The position numbers and the translations under genes were made by a program. A stretch of 64,000 nt of DNA from Candidatus Protistibacter heckmannii (GTDB taxonomy: Bacteria > Pseudomonadota > Gammaproteobacteria > Burkholderiales > Burkholderiaceae): contig JALBVF010000011.1 in the NCBI GenBank assembly GCA_025050535.1, positions 1 to 64,000 of the forward strand. The letters run 5' to 3'. Every line of letters starts with the position of its first letter. The stretch's first letter is position 1. Under the pieces are notes generated by a model. The model saw nothing but the letters and a program-made list of their open reading frames with translations. It had not been told where the DNA came from and did not search any database. Positions 9,900 to 20,024 of the stretch are shown here, piece by piece.

Positions 9900-9906
9900 G
9901 CGGCCC

Positions 9907-11682
9907 ATGAGAAAGCTTTCCTCCCTGTTCAGCCTGAGCCCCAACCTTCGTCGCCTTGTCGGCTATCTCAAGCCGCACCGGCTCTGGCTGGCCGGCGCGC
10001 TGCTGAGCATGGGCCTGGTGGCGGCCACCGAGACGGCGATACCCGCGCTCATGAAGCCGCTGCTCGACAAAGGCTTCGAGAAGGACGCGCAGCAGTTCCT
10101 GTGGATGGTGCCGGTGGCGCTGATCGGACTCGCCCTGATCCGCGGCGTCGCGCAGTTCGGCTCCAGCTATCTGCTCAACCGCGTGTCCAACACCGTGCTG
10201 CTCACCCTGCGCGACAACATGTTCGCCAGCCTGCTGCGCGCGCCCGCCGCCTACTATGTGCGGCAGACGGCCTCCTCGCTGATCAACGCCGTGGTCTTCG
10301 AGGTCAACCAGGTGCTCTCCATCCTCTCGGGCACCCTCGTCACCCTGATCCGCGACAGCCTGACCGTGCTCGGCCTGCTCTGCTATCTGTTCTGGCTCAA
10401 CTGGCGGCTCACGCTGATCGTCGCGGTCATCCTGCCGGTGATCGGCTTCCTGATGTCCAAGATCAGCCGCCGCCTGCGCCAGCTCAACCGCGACTACCAG
10501 ACGGTGACCAACGCCCTGTCCTATATCGTCGAGGAGACCGCGGCCGGCTACAAGGTCGTCAAGGTCCACGGCGGCGAGCCCTACGAACTGGCGCGCTTCC
10601 GCGAGAAGGCCGAGCGCCTGCGCAGCTATTCCATGCGTATGGCCGTGGCCGGCGGCCTCAATCAGCCGATCACCCAACTGCTGGCGGCCGTAGCGCTGTC
10701 GGTCATAGCCTCCATCGCCATCGCCCAGTCCGGCGCACAGCAGACCACTGTGGGCGGCTTCGCCGCCTTCATCACCGCAATGCTCCTGATCGTCTCGCCG
10801 CTCAAGCATCTGGCCGACATCAGTCAGCCGCTGCAGCGCGGGTTGGCCGCCGCCGACATGATCTTCGGCCTGATTGACGAGCCGGGCGAAACCGCCGTGC
10901 TGCCCGGCCGCATGGATAAGCCCATGGGCCGCGCACGCGGCGAGATCGAATTTGACCAGGTGTCCTTCTCCTATTCGCTCGAGGACGGCGGAGCCCGCAC
11001 CGTCCTGCACGGCTTCTCGCTCAGGCTTTCGCCTGGCCAGCTAGTGGCCCTCGTCGGCCCCTCGGGCAGCGGCAAGACCACCATCGCCAATCTGCTACCG
11101 CGCTTTCTCGCACCGAAGTCGGGCGCGATCCGCCTCGACGGCCTGCCCATCGAGGACGTCGAGCTCGCCGATCTGCGCCGCCAGTTCTCCCTGGTCAGCC
11201 AGGAAGTCGTGCTCTTCAACGACAGCATCGCCGCCAACGTCGCCTACGGCACGGGCGGCCCGGAGGAGATCGACATCGAGCGCGTGCGCCGCGCCATCGA
11301 CGCCGCCTCCCTCTCCGAGATGGTCGCCGGCCTGCCCGAGGGGCTCGACAGCTCCATCGGCGACAACGGCAACAAACTCTCCGGCGGACAGAAGCAGCGC
11401 CTGGCCATCGCGCGGGCCATCTACAAGGACGCGCCGGTTCTTATCCTCGACGAGGCCACCTCGGCGCTGGACTCCGAATCCGAGCGCCAGGTGCAGGCCG
11501 CACTGGAAAAGCTGATGCAGGGCCGCACCACCCTGGTCATCGCGCACCGGCTGTCGACGATCGAACGCGCCGACCAGATCGTCGTGCTCGACCACGGCCG
11601 CATCGCCGAGCAGGGAGCCCATGCCGAGCTGCTGGCCCTGGGCGGCCTGTACGCCGGCCTCTACCGAACCCAGGAGCATTGA
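9907..11682 (+). CDS. msbA: Lipid A/lipopolysaccharide flippase MsbA (ABC transporter)
   Basis: MsbA flips lipid A-core across the inner membrane using ATP. The 591-residue half-transporter has an N-terminal six-helix domain (to about residue 310). Its ATPase domain has Walker [10 protein letters not shown] near residue 383, signature LSGGQKQR, Walker [12 protein letters not shown] and the His switch VIAHRLS. Length and domain order match MsbA. Neighbouring glycosyltransferases and waaL support the assignment over a general exporter. The gene is intact, as expected for an essential function. Confidence 0.93.
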   Translation: MRKLSSLFSLSPNLRRLVGYLKPHRLWLAGALLSMGLVAATETAIPALMKPLLDKGFEKDAQQFLWMVPVALIGLALIRGVAQFGSSYLLNRVSNTVLLTLRDNMFASLLRAPAAYYVRQTASSLINAVVFEVNQVLSILSGTLVTLIRDSLTVLGLLCYLFWLNWRLTLIVAVILPVIGFLMSKISRRLRQLNRDYQTVTNALSYIVEETAAGYKVVKVHGGEPYELARFREKAERLRSYSMRMAVAGGLNQPITQLLAAVALSVIASIAIAQSGAQQTTVGGFAAFITAMLLIVSPLKHLADISQPLQRGLAAADMIFGLIDEPGETAVLPGRMDKPMGRARGEIEFDQVSFSYSLEDGGARTVLHGFSLRLSPGQLVALVGPSGSGKTTIANLLPRFLAPKSGAIRLDGLPIEDVELADLRRQFSLVSQEVVLFNDSIAANVAYGTGGPEEIDIERVRRAIDAASLSEMVAGLPEGLDSSIGDNGNKLSGGQKQRLAIARAIYKDAPVLILDEATSALDSESERQVQAALEKLMQGRTTLVIAHRLSTIERADQIVVLDHGRIAEQGAHAELLALGGLYAGLYRTQEH

Positions 11683-11684
11683 GC

Positions 11685-12244
11685 ATGACGGCAACCCCAC
11701 CCCGGCACCTGGACCTGGGCTGCGGCTTGCATCCCAGGAATCCCTACGGGTGCGACCAGGTCTACGGCATCGACATCCGCCGGCCGCCGAGTCTGGGCGA
11801 GGAATTCTTCCGCGCCGCCAATCTCTCGGTGCAGGGCATTCCCTTCGAGGACAACTTCTTCGATTCGATCTCGGCCTACGATTTCCTCGAGAACGTGCCG
11901 CGCGTGCTGCTCAGCGGCGAAGGCACGGGCACCGTGTTTCCCTTCGTGCGCCTGATGGACGAAATCTGATGCATGCTCAAGCCCGACGGCAAGCTCTACG
12001 CGGTCACGCCCTACTATCCTCGCAGCGAGATCTTCACCGATCCCACGCACGTCAATCCGGTGCCCCTGCACACCCACACCTATTTCGCCGAGCCGCATCT
12101 CGACGCCTCGGCCTACGGCTTCAAGGCCCGCTTCGCCGGCCTGCGCATCAAGTACGAATACGAGCCGCACCGCCTCGCAGGGCGCTGGATTTCATCAAGC
12201 GCCGCAATTCGCACATCCTCTGGGAACTGGCCGCGCGAAAGTGA
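11685..12244 (+). pseudogene. Broken SAM-dependent methyltransferase of the surface-glycan cluster
   Basis: The frame starts at ATG 11685, two bases after msbA, with SAM motif I (LDLGCG) and a plausible second strand (VYGIDI). A TGA at 11967-11969 interrupts it where the family usually has Trp before MLKPDGKLY. The frame then continues but shifts near 12180, after which the true C-terminus (LDFIKRRNSHILWELAARK) is read in another phase. The parent of about 185 residues was probably a small methyltransferase acting on a glycan or its precursor. With two independent lesions, function is probably lost. Confidence 0.8.
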
Positions 12245-12278
12245 GCGCGCCTCCCTAAGGCAACCGGAAAGAATCCGC

Positions 12279-13127
12279 ATGAAACCCCGGATCTACGACT
12301 GCTTCCCCTTCTTCAACGAGAACATTCTCCTCGCCCTGCGCCTGGAGCTGATGTACGAGCACGTCGACCATTTCGTCATCGTCGAGTCCACCCACACCTT
12401 CACCGGCCAGCCCAAGAAGATGTACTTCAGTTGGGAAGGCCTGGAGCGCTACCGCGACAAGATCATCCACGTGATCGTGGACGACATGCACATCCACCTC
12501 GACGACCCGGTGAAGAACGAGACCTATCAGCGCAACGCCATCCTGCGCAACCTCAAGGACGCGCGGCCCGATGATCTGGTGCTGATCTCCGACCTCGACG
12601 AGATCCCCAACCCCAAGGCCATCGGCCGCTATGATCCGCGCCACGTTTGAGGCGTGCTGGTGCAGCCGCTGTACTGCTATTTCCTGAACAATCTCTCGAT
12701 CTCCGGCAAGACCGGCCAGCCAGACCGCTGGATCAAGGGTAAGATCACCACCATGCGCCATCTAGTAAACCTCTACCGCGAGCCCAAGTTCTTCCGCCAT
12801 CTGCGGCCCAAGGGCCTGCTCGACATGCTGCACCGGCTCTGGCACCGCATCGACGCCCAGCCCATCGAGCGCGGCGGCTGGCATTTCTCCTGGGTGATGA
12901 CGCCCGAGCGCATGATCCAGAAGATCGCGGCCTTCTCGCACACCGAATACGATTCGAACGATTTCAAGAACGTGGATTCGATCAAGGCCGCGCTGCGCGA
13001 CGGCAAGGACATCTTCGGCCGCGAAATCCGCTACCGCATCGTGCAGCTGGACGACAGCTTCCCGCCCAACCTGCTGGCCAGCCGGGAGAAGTATGCGCAG
13101 TGGATCGTGGAGCCCGCCGCCAAATAG
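12279..13127 (+). pseudogene. Glycosyltransferase family 17 protein interrupted by one TGA
   Basis: The two halves (12279-12647 and 12651-13127) lie in the same frame and join into about 282 residues resembling GT17, the beta-1,4-N-acetylglucosaminyltransferase family. IYDCFPFFNE opens the protein and LISDLDEIPNP carries the acidic sugar-nucleotide motif. The stop at 12648-12650 falls just after RYDPRHV. The second half begins GVLVQPLYCYFLNN, so nothing else seems missing. It lies between the broken methyltransferase and waaL. One base change or a sequencing error would explain the break. Confidence 0.8.
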
Positions 13128-13145
13128 GCGCGGGATAGGCGCGAT

Positions 13146-14438
13146 TCAGGCTGGAGCGGATAGCCTCAGGCGGCGCGCAAGCACGCAGTAGCCCGCCAGG
13201 ATCGCCACCAGATTGGCGTAGAAGGCCGTGCCCACTTGGCGGATGAACATCACTTCCGTCAAGCCGAACAGGATGTAGGCCAGAACGACGACCATACCGG
13301 TCGCGGCGAAGAGCTGTTCGTCCTCCGCATCCCCGGCGGCGGCCTCGCGCCAGCGGCGCGCGAAGAACAGCAGCGGCGCCAGATAAGCGAGCAGCAGTGC
13401 GGCCACGCCGACCAGACCGCGCTTGGCGGCCGCATCGATGACGTCGTTGTGGGCGTGGCTGTAGTCGTTCTTGTCATCCAGGCCCCGGCCCGCCATCTTC
13501 TCGCGCACGGCGGCCGCATAGCTGTGCTCGCCCAGCCCCAGCATCGGATGCTCGCTGAACACCAGCCAGGAGGCGCGCCACAGTTCGAAGCGGATGCCGA
13601 TGGAGGTGTTGCGCATGCCGTCCTGGTAGGCCTGGATGTCCGAGCCGACTTCGCGGATCCGCGCGCCGACCGGCGAATGCGGGAAGAACACCACGCCCGC
13701 GGTCAGCACCGCGATCAGCGCCGCCGAAATCAGCAGCTTGGCGCACGCGCCGATGCGGAAGATGACCCACAGCGGCAGGAAGGCCAGCAGCAGGGCCGCC
13801 CAGCCGCCCCGGCTCTGCGACACCACCGACACCGCCACGCCGGCGACCAGGCCCGTCAACAATAGAAGCCGCTTCCACCATGCCCGCAGCTGACCGACGC
13901 CGGCCAGCGACAGCAGGCCGAGCAGGATGGCCGTGTCGCCGAAGACGATGAAATGGTAAGTGTTCGGCCGGTAGACGTCGCCCAGATACATCTGCTGCAG
14001 GGCCACGGCCAGCAGCACCAGCGCGCCGGCGGCCGCGCCCGTCCACAGGAAGGCCGCCCTGGGCCGCAGCAGCAGCACGATGGGCAGCCAGGCCAGGGCA
14101 AGCAGGAAGCGCGAAGGCCGGTCCAGCTGCGCCAGGGGCAGGCCCTGCAGAGCGTAGTTCAGAAGGTGCAGCACGAAGACGCCCGCGAAGGCCAGGCACA
14201 GACAGCGCGGCTCGGTCAGCGCCTGCCGGAACTCGGTCAGGTGGGTCGCGGCCAGGGTGAAGGCGAGGCAGACCAGCAGGAAAAGCGGAATGGACATCCC
14301 GCCCCGGAAGGAAAGCGGCAATACCAATGCGCTGAAAATCGCCAGTGAGGCCAAAGCCGTCAGGAGCGGCTTGTGGTCTCGGGTGGGTGTTGCAGTCAAT
14401 TGAAATCCAGACAAAGCAAGGCTGTAGAATCCCGCCAT
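13146..14438 (-). CDS. O-antigen ligase family protein (WaaL-like)
   Basis: The 430-residue product has roughly ten to twelve hydrophobic segments and the Wzy_C-type periplasmic loop with GLGEHSYAAAV and DYSHAHNDVID (His near residue 328). WaaL joins undecaprenyl-linked glycan to lipid A-core in the periplasm. A start at the ATG complementary to 14436-14438 fits the hydrophobic N-terminus; the open frame continues upstream into the oppositely oriented transferase gene. Neighbours (msbA, glycosyltransferases) support a lipopolysaccharide role. An O-unit polymerase (Wzy) has a similar profile and cannot be excluded. Confidence 0.8.
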   Translation of the reverse strand: MAGFYSLALSGFQLTATPTRDHKPLLTALASLAIFSALVLPLSFRGGMSIPLFLLVCLAFTLAATHLTEFRQALTEPRCLCLAFAGVFVLHLLNYALQGLPLAQLDRPSRFLLALAWLPIVLLLRPRAAFLWTGAAAGALVLLAVALQQMYLGDVYRPNTYHFIVFGDTAILLGLLSLAGVGQLRAWWKRLLLLTGLVAGVAVSVVSQSRGGWAALLLAFLPLWVIFRIGACAKLLISAALIAVLTAGVVFFPHSPVGARIREVGSDIQAYQDGMRNTSIGIRFELWRASWLVFSEHPMLGLGEHSYAAAVREKMAGRGLDDKNDYSHAHNDVIDAAAKRGLVGVAALLLAYLAPLLFFARRWREAAAGDAEDEQLFAATGMVVVLAYILFGLTEVMFIRQVGTAFYANLVAILAGYCVLARRLRLSAPA

Positions 14439-14462
14439 TATATGCTTGCGGCACAGCCTCCC

Positions 14463-15287
14463 ATGCGCATCTCCGTGATCGTCACCACATATAACCGGCC
14501 CGATGCGCTGGCCCTGGTGCTCGACGGCCTGCTGGAACAGACCGATCCCGACTACGAAATCATCGTCGCGGACGACGGCTCGGGCGCGCCCACCAAGGAA
14601 GTCGTGCAGACACGCCAGGCCCGCAGCCGCGTGCTCCTGCTCCACGTCTGGCAGCCCGACGAAGGCTTTCGCGCGGCGGCGGTGCGCAACCTCGGCGTGC
14701 TCGCGGCGAGCGGCGACTACATCGTGTTTCTCGACGGCGACTGCATTCCCCGGCCCGACTTCGTCGCCAATCACCGCCGGCTGGCCGAGGCCGGCTACCT
14801 CGTCTCCGGCAGCCGCGTGCTGCTCGACAAGGACCTCAGCGCCGAGCTCGCCGCGCATGCCCAGGCCGCCCCCGCTCCCCAGCGCTGGCCGCTGTGGCGC
14901 TGGCTGTGGCTGCGCCTGAGCGGGCGCTCGAACAAATTCTTCCCGCTCATCGGTCTGCCCGACCATCCCTGGCGGCGACACAAGAGCGTGCGCTGGCGGC
15001 GCATCAAGAGCTGCAATCTGGCAGTGTGGAAAAGCGACCTGATCAAGGTCAACGGCTTCGACGAAGTCTTCGTCGGCTGGGGCCACGAGGACGCCGATCT
15101 GGTGCTGCGCCTGGCCAACGCCGGGCTCGGGCGCAAGAGCGGCGCCTTCGCCACCGAAGTGCTGCATCTCTGGCACAAGGAGAACGGCCGCGCCGCCGAG
15201 GAAGCCAACCGCCGGCGCGTCGAACTGCGCCAGACGGACGGCACCATGCGCGCGGAGTCAGGGCTGGCGGAAAACGGCGTGGCCTGA
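14463..15287 (+). CDS. Glycosyltransferase family 2 (galactosyltransferase-like C-terminus)
   Basis: The 274-residue product opens with RISVIVTTYNRPDAL, has the metal-binding FLDGDC near residue 95, and ends with the FVGWGHEDADLVLR segment typical of GT2 enzymes with a GalT-type C-terminal domain. An in-frame ATG at 14442 would add seven residues; neither start has a strong ribosome site. It is divergent from the waaL-like gene, with starts 24 bases apart, so the promoters must overlap or lie within the genes. Probable role: lipopolysaccharide sugar addition. Confidence 0.87.
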   Translation: MRISVIVTTYNRPDALALVLDGLLEQTDPDYEIIVADDGSGAPTKEVVQTRQARSRVLLLHVWQPDEGFRAAAVRNLGVLAASGDYIVFLDGDCIPRPDFVANHRRLAEAGYLVSGSRVLLDKDLSAELAAHAQAAPAPQRWPLWRWLWLRLSGRSNKFFPLIGLPDHPWRRHKSVRWRRIKSCNLAVWKSDLIKVNGFDEVFVGWGHEDADLVLRLANAGLGRKSGAFATEVLHLWHKENGRAAEEANRRRVELRQTDGTMRAESGLAENGVA

Positions 15288-15300
15288 CTCTAATCCCGGC

Positions 15301-18300
15301 TCAATACTGCAGCTGCACGCCGCCTTCGCTCAACAAATCCCTCAGGCTGCGCAGCAGATCGTCATTGGGCAGCACCCGCAGCTGCTGCGGAAACGCCGCC
15401 TGGCAGACGTCCGAACTCGAGGTGCGTACCTCGGCGACCAGGTTCAGGCCCGGCTGCTCGCGCGCCTGATACTGGTCGAGCACCGTGCGCAGGCGCGCCA
15501 GGTCCACACCCGGCGCCAGCGCGATCTGCACATGCTGGCCGTAGCGCGAGCGCGCCGCGGTGATGTCCATCACCTCGTCCGCGGCGATGCGTAGGCCGCT
15601 CGTGAAGCTGTCGTTACGCATGTTGCCGCGCACCAGAAGCAGCTCGTCCTCACAGAACATCGCACGGTTGGCTTCGTAGAGCTCGTTGTAGATCGCCACT
15701 TCCATCTGCGCTGTGCCGTCGTCGAGCAGCGCCACCAGCATCTTGCCGCGCTGGGTCATCTGCGTGCGGGTGGAGGCGATGATGCCGGCGATCAGTCTGT
15801 CCTTGCCTTCTCTCAACTGCACCAGCGGCGCCTTGGCGAACTGGCGCACCTCCTCGCGGTAGGCGTCGAAGAGATGGCCGGAGAGATAGAAGCCCAGCGC
15901 CTGCTTTTCCTCTTGGAGCGAACGCTTCATGCTCCAGGGCGGTTCCTTGGCGAGCTCGGGCTTGTGGTCGCCCGCGCCGAAGGCCGCCTCGAAGAGGCTG
16001 GACTGGTTGGCGGCGGCGGCGGCCTGATCGGCCGCTTCCACCGCCCGCGAGATCGAGGCGAACATCACCGCGCGGTCGGCGTTCACGCCGTCGAAGGCGC
16101 CCGAGCGCACCAGGGCTTCGATGGCGCGGCGGTTCACCGTGCGCCGGTCAATGCGCGCGCAGAAATCGAAGAGGTCGGCGAAGGGGCCGCCTTGCTTGCG
16201 CGCGCGGATGATCTCCTCGATCGCCGCCTCGCCGGTACCCTTGACCGCGCCCAGGCCGTAGCGGATGGTCTTCTTGTCCACTGGCTCGAAGCGGTAGGCG
16301 CCGCTGTTGATGTCGGGCGGCAGCACCTTCAGGCCGTTTACCTTGCAGTCGTCGAAGAGGATCTTCACCTTGTCGGTGTCGTCCATGGCGAGCGACATGT
16401 TGGCCGCCATGAATTCGGCCGGATGGTGGGCCTTGAGCCAGGCGGTGTAATAGGCCAGCAGCGCATAGGCCGCCGCATGCGACTTGTTGAAGCCGTAGCC
16501 GGCGAACTTCTCCATCAGGTTGAAGATCTCGTCGGCCTTCTGCTCGTTCAGGCCGCCCTTGGCCGCGCCCTCGCGGAACATGGTGCGCTGCTGCGCCATC
16601 TCCTCGGGCTTTTTCTTGCCCATCGCGCGGCGCAGCAGGTCGGCGCCGCCGAGCGAATAGCCGCCCACGATCTGCGCCATCTGCATCACCTGCTCCTGGT
16701 AGACCATGATGCCGTAGGTCTCCTTGAGAACGACCTCGACACGCGGATCCGGATACTCCACTTTCTCGCGGCCGTGCTTGCGCGCGCAGAAGCTGGGGAT
16801 CAGGTCCATGGGGCCGGGGCGGTAGAGCGCCACCAGGGCGATGATATCCTCGAAGCGGTCGGGCTTGGCGTCCTTGAGCATGCCCTGCATGCCGCGGCTT
16901 TCCAGCTGGAACACGGCCACGGTGTTGGCTTTCTTGAGGATGTCGAAGGCGGCCGGATCGGTCAGCGGAATCTGCGCGCAGTTCCACCCTTCCTTGGAAG
17001 GGTCGAGCATGCGCACGTAGCGCTCAGTCCAGTCGAGGATGGTCAGCGTGGTCAGGCCGAGGAAGTCGAACTTCACCAGGCCCACGGCTTCCACGTCATC
17101 CTTGTCGTACTGGCTGACCACGCCGTCGTTCTCGCCTTCGGCGCCGCGTCCGCCCTGGGCGTAGAGCGGGCAGAAGTCGGTGAGCTTGCCCGGCGCGATC
17201 AGCACGCCGCCGGCGTGCATGCCGACGTTGCGCACCATGCCTTCGAGGCGCTGCGCCAGCTCCAGCAACTGGCGGACTTCTTCTTCGTTCTTCTCGCGCT
17301 CGCGCAGCAGCGGCTCCTCGTCCATCGCATCGGCGATGGTGACCAGCTTGCCCGACTTGAAGGGAATCAGCTTGGCGACGCCGTCGACGAAGTTGTAGCC
17401 GAGGTCGAGCACGCGGCCCACGTCGCGCACCGCCGCCTTGGCCGCCATGGTGCCGAAGGTGGCGATCTGCGAGACCGCGTCCTTGCCGTGCTTCTCCTTC
17501 ACGTACTGGATCACGCGGTCGCGGCCGTGCTGGCAGAAGTCGATGTCGAAGTCGGGCATCGACACCCGCTCCGGATTCAGGAAGCGCTCGAACAGCAGGT
17601 TGTAGTGCAGCGGATCGAGGTCGGTGATGCCCAGCGAATAGGCCACCAGCGAGCCCGCGCCCGAACCCCGGCCGGGGCCCACGGGCACGCCGTTGTTCTT
17701 GGCCCAGTTGATGAAGTCGGCCACGATCAGGAAGTAGCCGGGGAAGCCCATCTTGATGATCGTGTTGGCCTCGAAGCTCAGGCGATCGGCATAGCGCGGA
17801 TATTCCTTCTCGCGCTGCGCTGCGTCCGGATAGAGCACCTCCATGCGCTTGGCCAGGCCCTGCTCGGCCTGCTGCACGAGGTAGGCGTCCAGCGGCATGT
17901 TGTCGGGCGTGGGGAACAGCGGCAGGCGCGGCTTGCCCAGCTCGAGCTTGAGGTTGCAGCGCTTGGCGATCTCCACGCTGTTGGCGAGCGCCGAGGGAAT
18001 GTCAGGGAACAGTGCGCACATTTCCTCCTGCGTGCGGAAATACTGCTCGCGGGAGAAGCGGCGCACGCGGCGCGGATTGGCGAGCAGCTCGCCCTCGGAG
18101 ATGCACACGCGCGCCTCGTGGGCGGTGAAGTCGTCCTCGGACATGAACTGCGCCGGCTGGGTGGCGACCACCGGCAGGCCCAGCTTCGCGGCCAGCTGCA
18201 CCGCGCCGGAGACGTAGGCTTCCGTGCCCGGCGCGCCGGCTCGCTGCAGTTCCACGTAGAAGCGGCCTGGGAACAGCTCCATCCAACGGCGCGCCAGGCG

Positions 18301-18816
18301 CTCGGCCTGCTCTGGGCCGGCGTTCGCGAGCGCCGCGCCGATGTCGCCGGCCATGCCGCCGGAGAGCGCGATCAGGTTGTCGCAGAGGCGGCCTGGGTCC
18401 TTTCCCTGCTCAGCGAAGATGCCGCCGGCCTCGGCCGGCTGGGAAAACCAGGTGGCGTCGATCTCGGCCTTGCCGCGCTGCTGGTTCTGCAGCCAGGCGC
18501 GCGAGAGCAGCGTGCACAGATTGAGATAGCCCTGGCGGTTCTGCGCCAGCAGCAGCAGGCGCGAGGGCGCGTCGGGGCGGTCGGGATTGGAGATCCATGC
18601 GTCCACGCCGGCGATCGGCTTCACGCCCGCGTCGCGCGCCGCCTTGTAGAACTTCACCAGGCCGAACATGTTCGCCAGGTCGGTCAGCGCCAGGGCCGGC
18701 TGAGCGTCGTCGGCAGCGGTGGCGACGGCGTCGTTCAGGCGCACGATGCCGTCGGCGACGGAGAATTCGGAATGGAGGCGGAGATGGATAAAGCGGGGCG
18801 AGGTCATGGCCGCCAT
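15301..18816 (-). CDS. dnaE: DNA polymerase III alpha subunit
   Basis: DnaE is the replicative polymerase. The 1171-residue product has the PHP domain at the N-terminus (FIHLRLHSEFSVADG) and the polymerase core GPGRGSGAGSLVAYSLG. The catalytic Asp motif PDFDIDF lies near residue 420. GFNKSHAAAYALLAYYTAW and a C-terminal OB-fold (LIAGIIASTRTQMTQRGKM) follow. It is uninterrupted over 3.5 kb, which speaks for sequence quality. Starts are possible at 18816 or 18807. An IS630 element begins 43 bases upstream at 18859 and has replaced the original upstream DNA. Confidence 0.97.
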   Translation of the reverse strand: MAAMTSPRFIHLRLHSEFSVADGIVRLNDAVATAADDAQPALALTDLANMFGLVKFYKAARDAGVKPIAGVDAWISNPDRPDAPSRLLLLAQNRQGYLNLCTLLSRAWLQNQQRGKAEIDATWFSQPAEAGGIFAEQGKDPGRLCDNLIALSGGMAGDIGAALANAGPEQAERLARRWMELFPGRFYVELQRAGAPGTEAYVSGAVQLAAKLGLPVVATQPAQFMSEDDFTAHEARVCISEGELLANPRRVRRFSREQYFRTQEEMCALFPDIPSALANSVEIAKRCNLKLELGKPRLPLFPTPDNMPLDAYLVQQAEQGLAKRMEVLYPDAAQREKEYPRYADRLSFEANTIIKMGFPGYFLIVADFINWAKNNGVPVGPGRGSGAGSLVAYSLGITDLDPLHYNLLFERFLNPERVSMPDFDIDFCQHGRDRVIQYVKEKHGKDAVSQIATFGTMAAKAAVRDVGRVLDLGYNFVDGVAKLIPFKSGKLVTIADAMDEEPLLREREKNEEEVRQLLELAQRLEGMVRNVGMHAGGVLIAPGKLTDFCPLYAQGGRGAEGENDGVVSQYDKDDVEAVGLVKFDFLGLTTLTILDWTERYVRMLDPSKEGWNCAQIPLTDPAAFDILKKANTVAVFQLESRGMQGMLKDAKPDRFEDIIALVALYRPGPMDLIPSFCARKHGREKVEYPDPRVEVVLKETYGIMVYQEQVMQMAQIVGGYSLGGADLLRRAMGKKKPEEMAQQRTMFREGAAKGGLNEQKADEIFNLMEKFAGYGFNKSHAAAYALLAYYTAWLKAHHPAEFMAANMSLAMDDTDKVKILFDDCKVNGLKVLPPDINSGAYRFEPVDKKTIRYGLGAVKGTGEAAIEEIIRARKQGGPFADLFDFCARIDRRTVNRRAIEALVRSGAFDGVNADRAVMFASISRAVEAADQAAAAANQSSLFEAAFGAGDHKPELAKEPPWSMKRSLQEEKQALGFYLSGHLFDAYREEVRQFAKAPLVQLREGKDRLIAGIIASTRTQMTQRGKMLVALLDDGTAQMEVAIYNELYEANRAMFCEDELLLVRGNMRNDSFTSGLRIAADEVMDITAARSRYGQHVQIALAPGVDLARLRTVLDQYQAREQPGLNLVAEVRTSSSDVCQAAFPQQLRVLPNDDLLRSLRDLLSEGGVQLQY

Positions 18817-18858
18817 TTTACTGACAAACCGCCAGCGCCGGGATGCGCAAGCGCTCTA

Positions 18859-19981
18859 TTGACGCGGCAATATAAAGATTGAACTTATTATCATTTCTGG
18901 CATTGAATTGGCATAGAAAAAGAAGACGCTCGATACCAGAAACTGAAGCAACTGCACGAGAGGCGAAAGCAGGTCGTGAGGTTGCATCGGAAGGGATACG
19001 GAGTCATGGCCATCGTGGAGTTGACGGGGCTGAGTTACCCGGCGGCTCGACTGGCCATTGATCTCTATGAAGAAGGGGGCGCGGCGGCCCTGAAGCCGTG
19101 CCCACGAGCTCGTACGCCAGGAGACGGAAGACGGCTGAATGCGGATCAAGAAGAAGCAATCCGGCGCACGATCTGCGACAAACGTCCGGAGCAGTTGAAG
19201 ATGGAATCTGCGCTCTGGACGCGAGGCGCGGTCATGCTGTTCATCGAACAGGAATACGCGTTCAGACTCTCAATACGTGCGGTCGGAGACTACCTCAAGC
19301 GCTGGGGTTTCACGCCGAAAAAGCCGATCAAGCGCGCTTACGAACAGCGACCGGAGGCTGTCAAGCAGTGGATCGATCAGGAGTATCCGGCCATCGAGAA
19401 GCGTGCCAAGGCCAAAGGTGGCGAGATTCACTGGGGTGACGAAACCGCGTTGGTGAATACGGATGTTCGGGGCCGCAGTTATGCTCCCAAAGGGCAAACC
19501 CCGGTCACGATGACGGTTAGAGGTACGCGACAGAAGCTGTCGATGATTTCCACAGTGACCAATCAGGGCAAGGCAAGCTGGATGATCATAGATGGTGCCT
19601 TTAACCACGAGAAGCTCATCGAGTTCTTCGAGGCGCTGGTGGCCGATGGCAAGCGCGCGGGCAAGAAAGTGTTCCTGATCCTCGACAACCTCGGCGTGCA
19701 TCACTGCAAGCCGGTCAAGGCATGGCTTGCCGAGCACCAAGCCGACATCGAAGTCTTTTACCTGCCAAGCTACAGCCCGGAGCTCAATCTGGATGAGCGA
19801 CTCAACGCCGACCTGAAACATGTCATCAGCACACGAGTCCCCGTCAGAACAAAGGCCAAATTACACGCTGCAGCAAAGAACCACATGGCGTTCATCGAAA
19901 CCCATCCCGAACGCGTGAAGTCCTACTTCCAGGATCCCCGCGTCAAATACGCCGCATAAAAACTTCTTCCTGCCAGATCAA
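18859..19981 (+). mobile_element. IS630-family insertion sequence, copy 1
   Basis: The 1123-base element is bounded by TA dinucleotides (18857-18858 and 19982-19983), the target duplication typical of IS630/Tc1 elements. Its ends are imperfect inverted repeats: TTGACGCGGCAATATAAAG at the left, and TTGATCTGGCAGGAAGAAG on the other strand at the right. It separates dnaE from trhO and supplies the DNA directly upstream of both. A second copy of the same length lies inverted at 21918-23040. Confidence 0.88.
18976..19959 (+). CDS. IS630-family transposase, copy 1
   Basis: The 327-residue frame starts at GTG 18976. The N-terminal winged helix region ([16 protein letters not shown]) recognises the element ends. 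The catalytic domain shows the DDE residues in [22 protein letters not shown] and [17 protein letters not shown]. Relative to copy 2 the upstream frame is closed by stop codons, including a TGA at 18904-18906 where copy 2 has CGA. If translation normally begins further upstream, this copy is N-terminally truncated; if it begins at the GTG, it is complete. It differs from copy 2 at about a dozen residues. Confidence 0.85.
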   Translation: MRLHRKGYGVMAIVELTGLSYPAARLAIDLYEEGGAAALKPCPRARTPGDGRRLNADQEEAIRRTICDKRPEQLKMESALWTRGAVMLFIEQEYAFRLSIRAVGDYLKRWGFTPKKPIKRAYEQRPEAVKQWIDQEYPAIEKRAKAKGGEIHWGDETALVNTDVRGRSYAPKGQTPVTMTVRGTRQKLSMISTVTNQGKASWMIIDGAFNHEKLIEFFEALVADGKRAGKKVFLILDNLGVHHCKPVKAWLAEHQADIEVFYLPSYSPELNLDERLNADLKHVISTRVPVRTKAKLHAAAKNHMAFIETHPERVKSYFQDPRVKYAA

Positions 19982-20024
19982 TAACGCAGGCGCGCCGGAG
20001 CCCCGGCGATATAATTCCGCCTCC

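Noticed and set aside
11967..12650. In-frame TGA codons in the methyltransferase and GT17 genes might mean TGA is read as Trp or selenocysteine.
   Set aside because: TGA ends many intact genes here (for example hemF, rlmH, msbA), other broken genes have TAG or TAA, and frameshifts coexist. No selenocysteine-type hairpin was evident after the TGA codons.
15874..18882. A 1002-codon plus-strand open frame opposite dnaE.
   Set aside because: It is the shadow of dnaE, with His/Gly/Ala-rich composition and no domain pattern.
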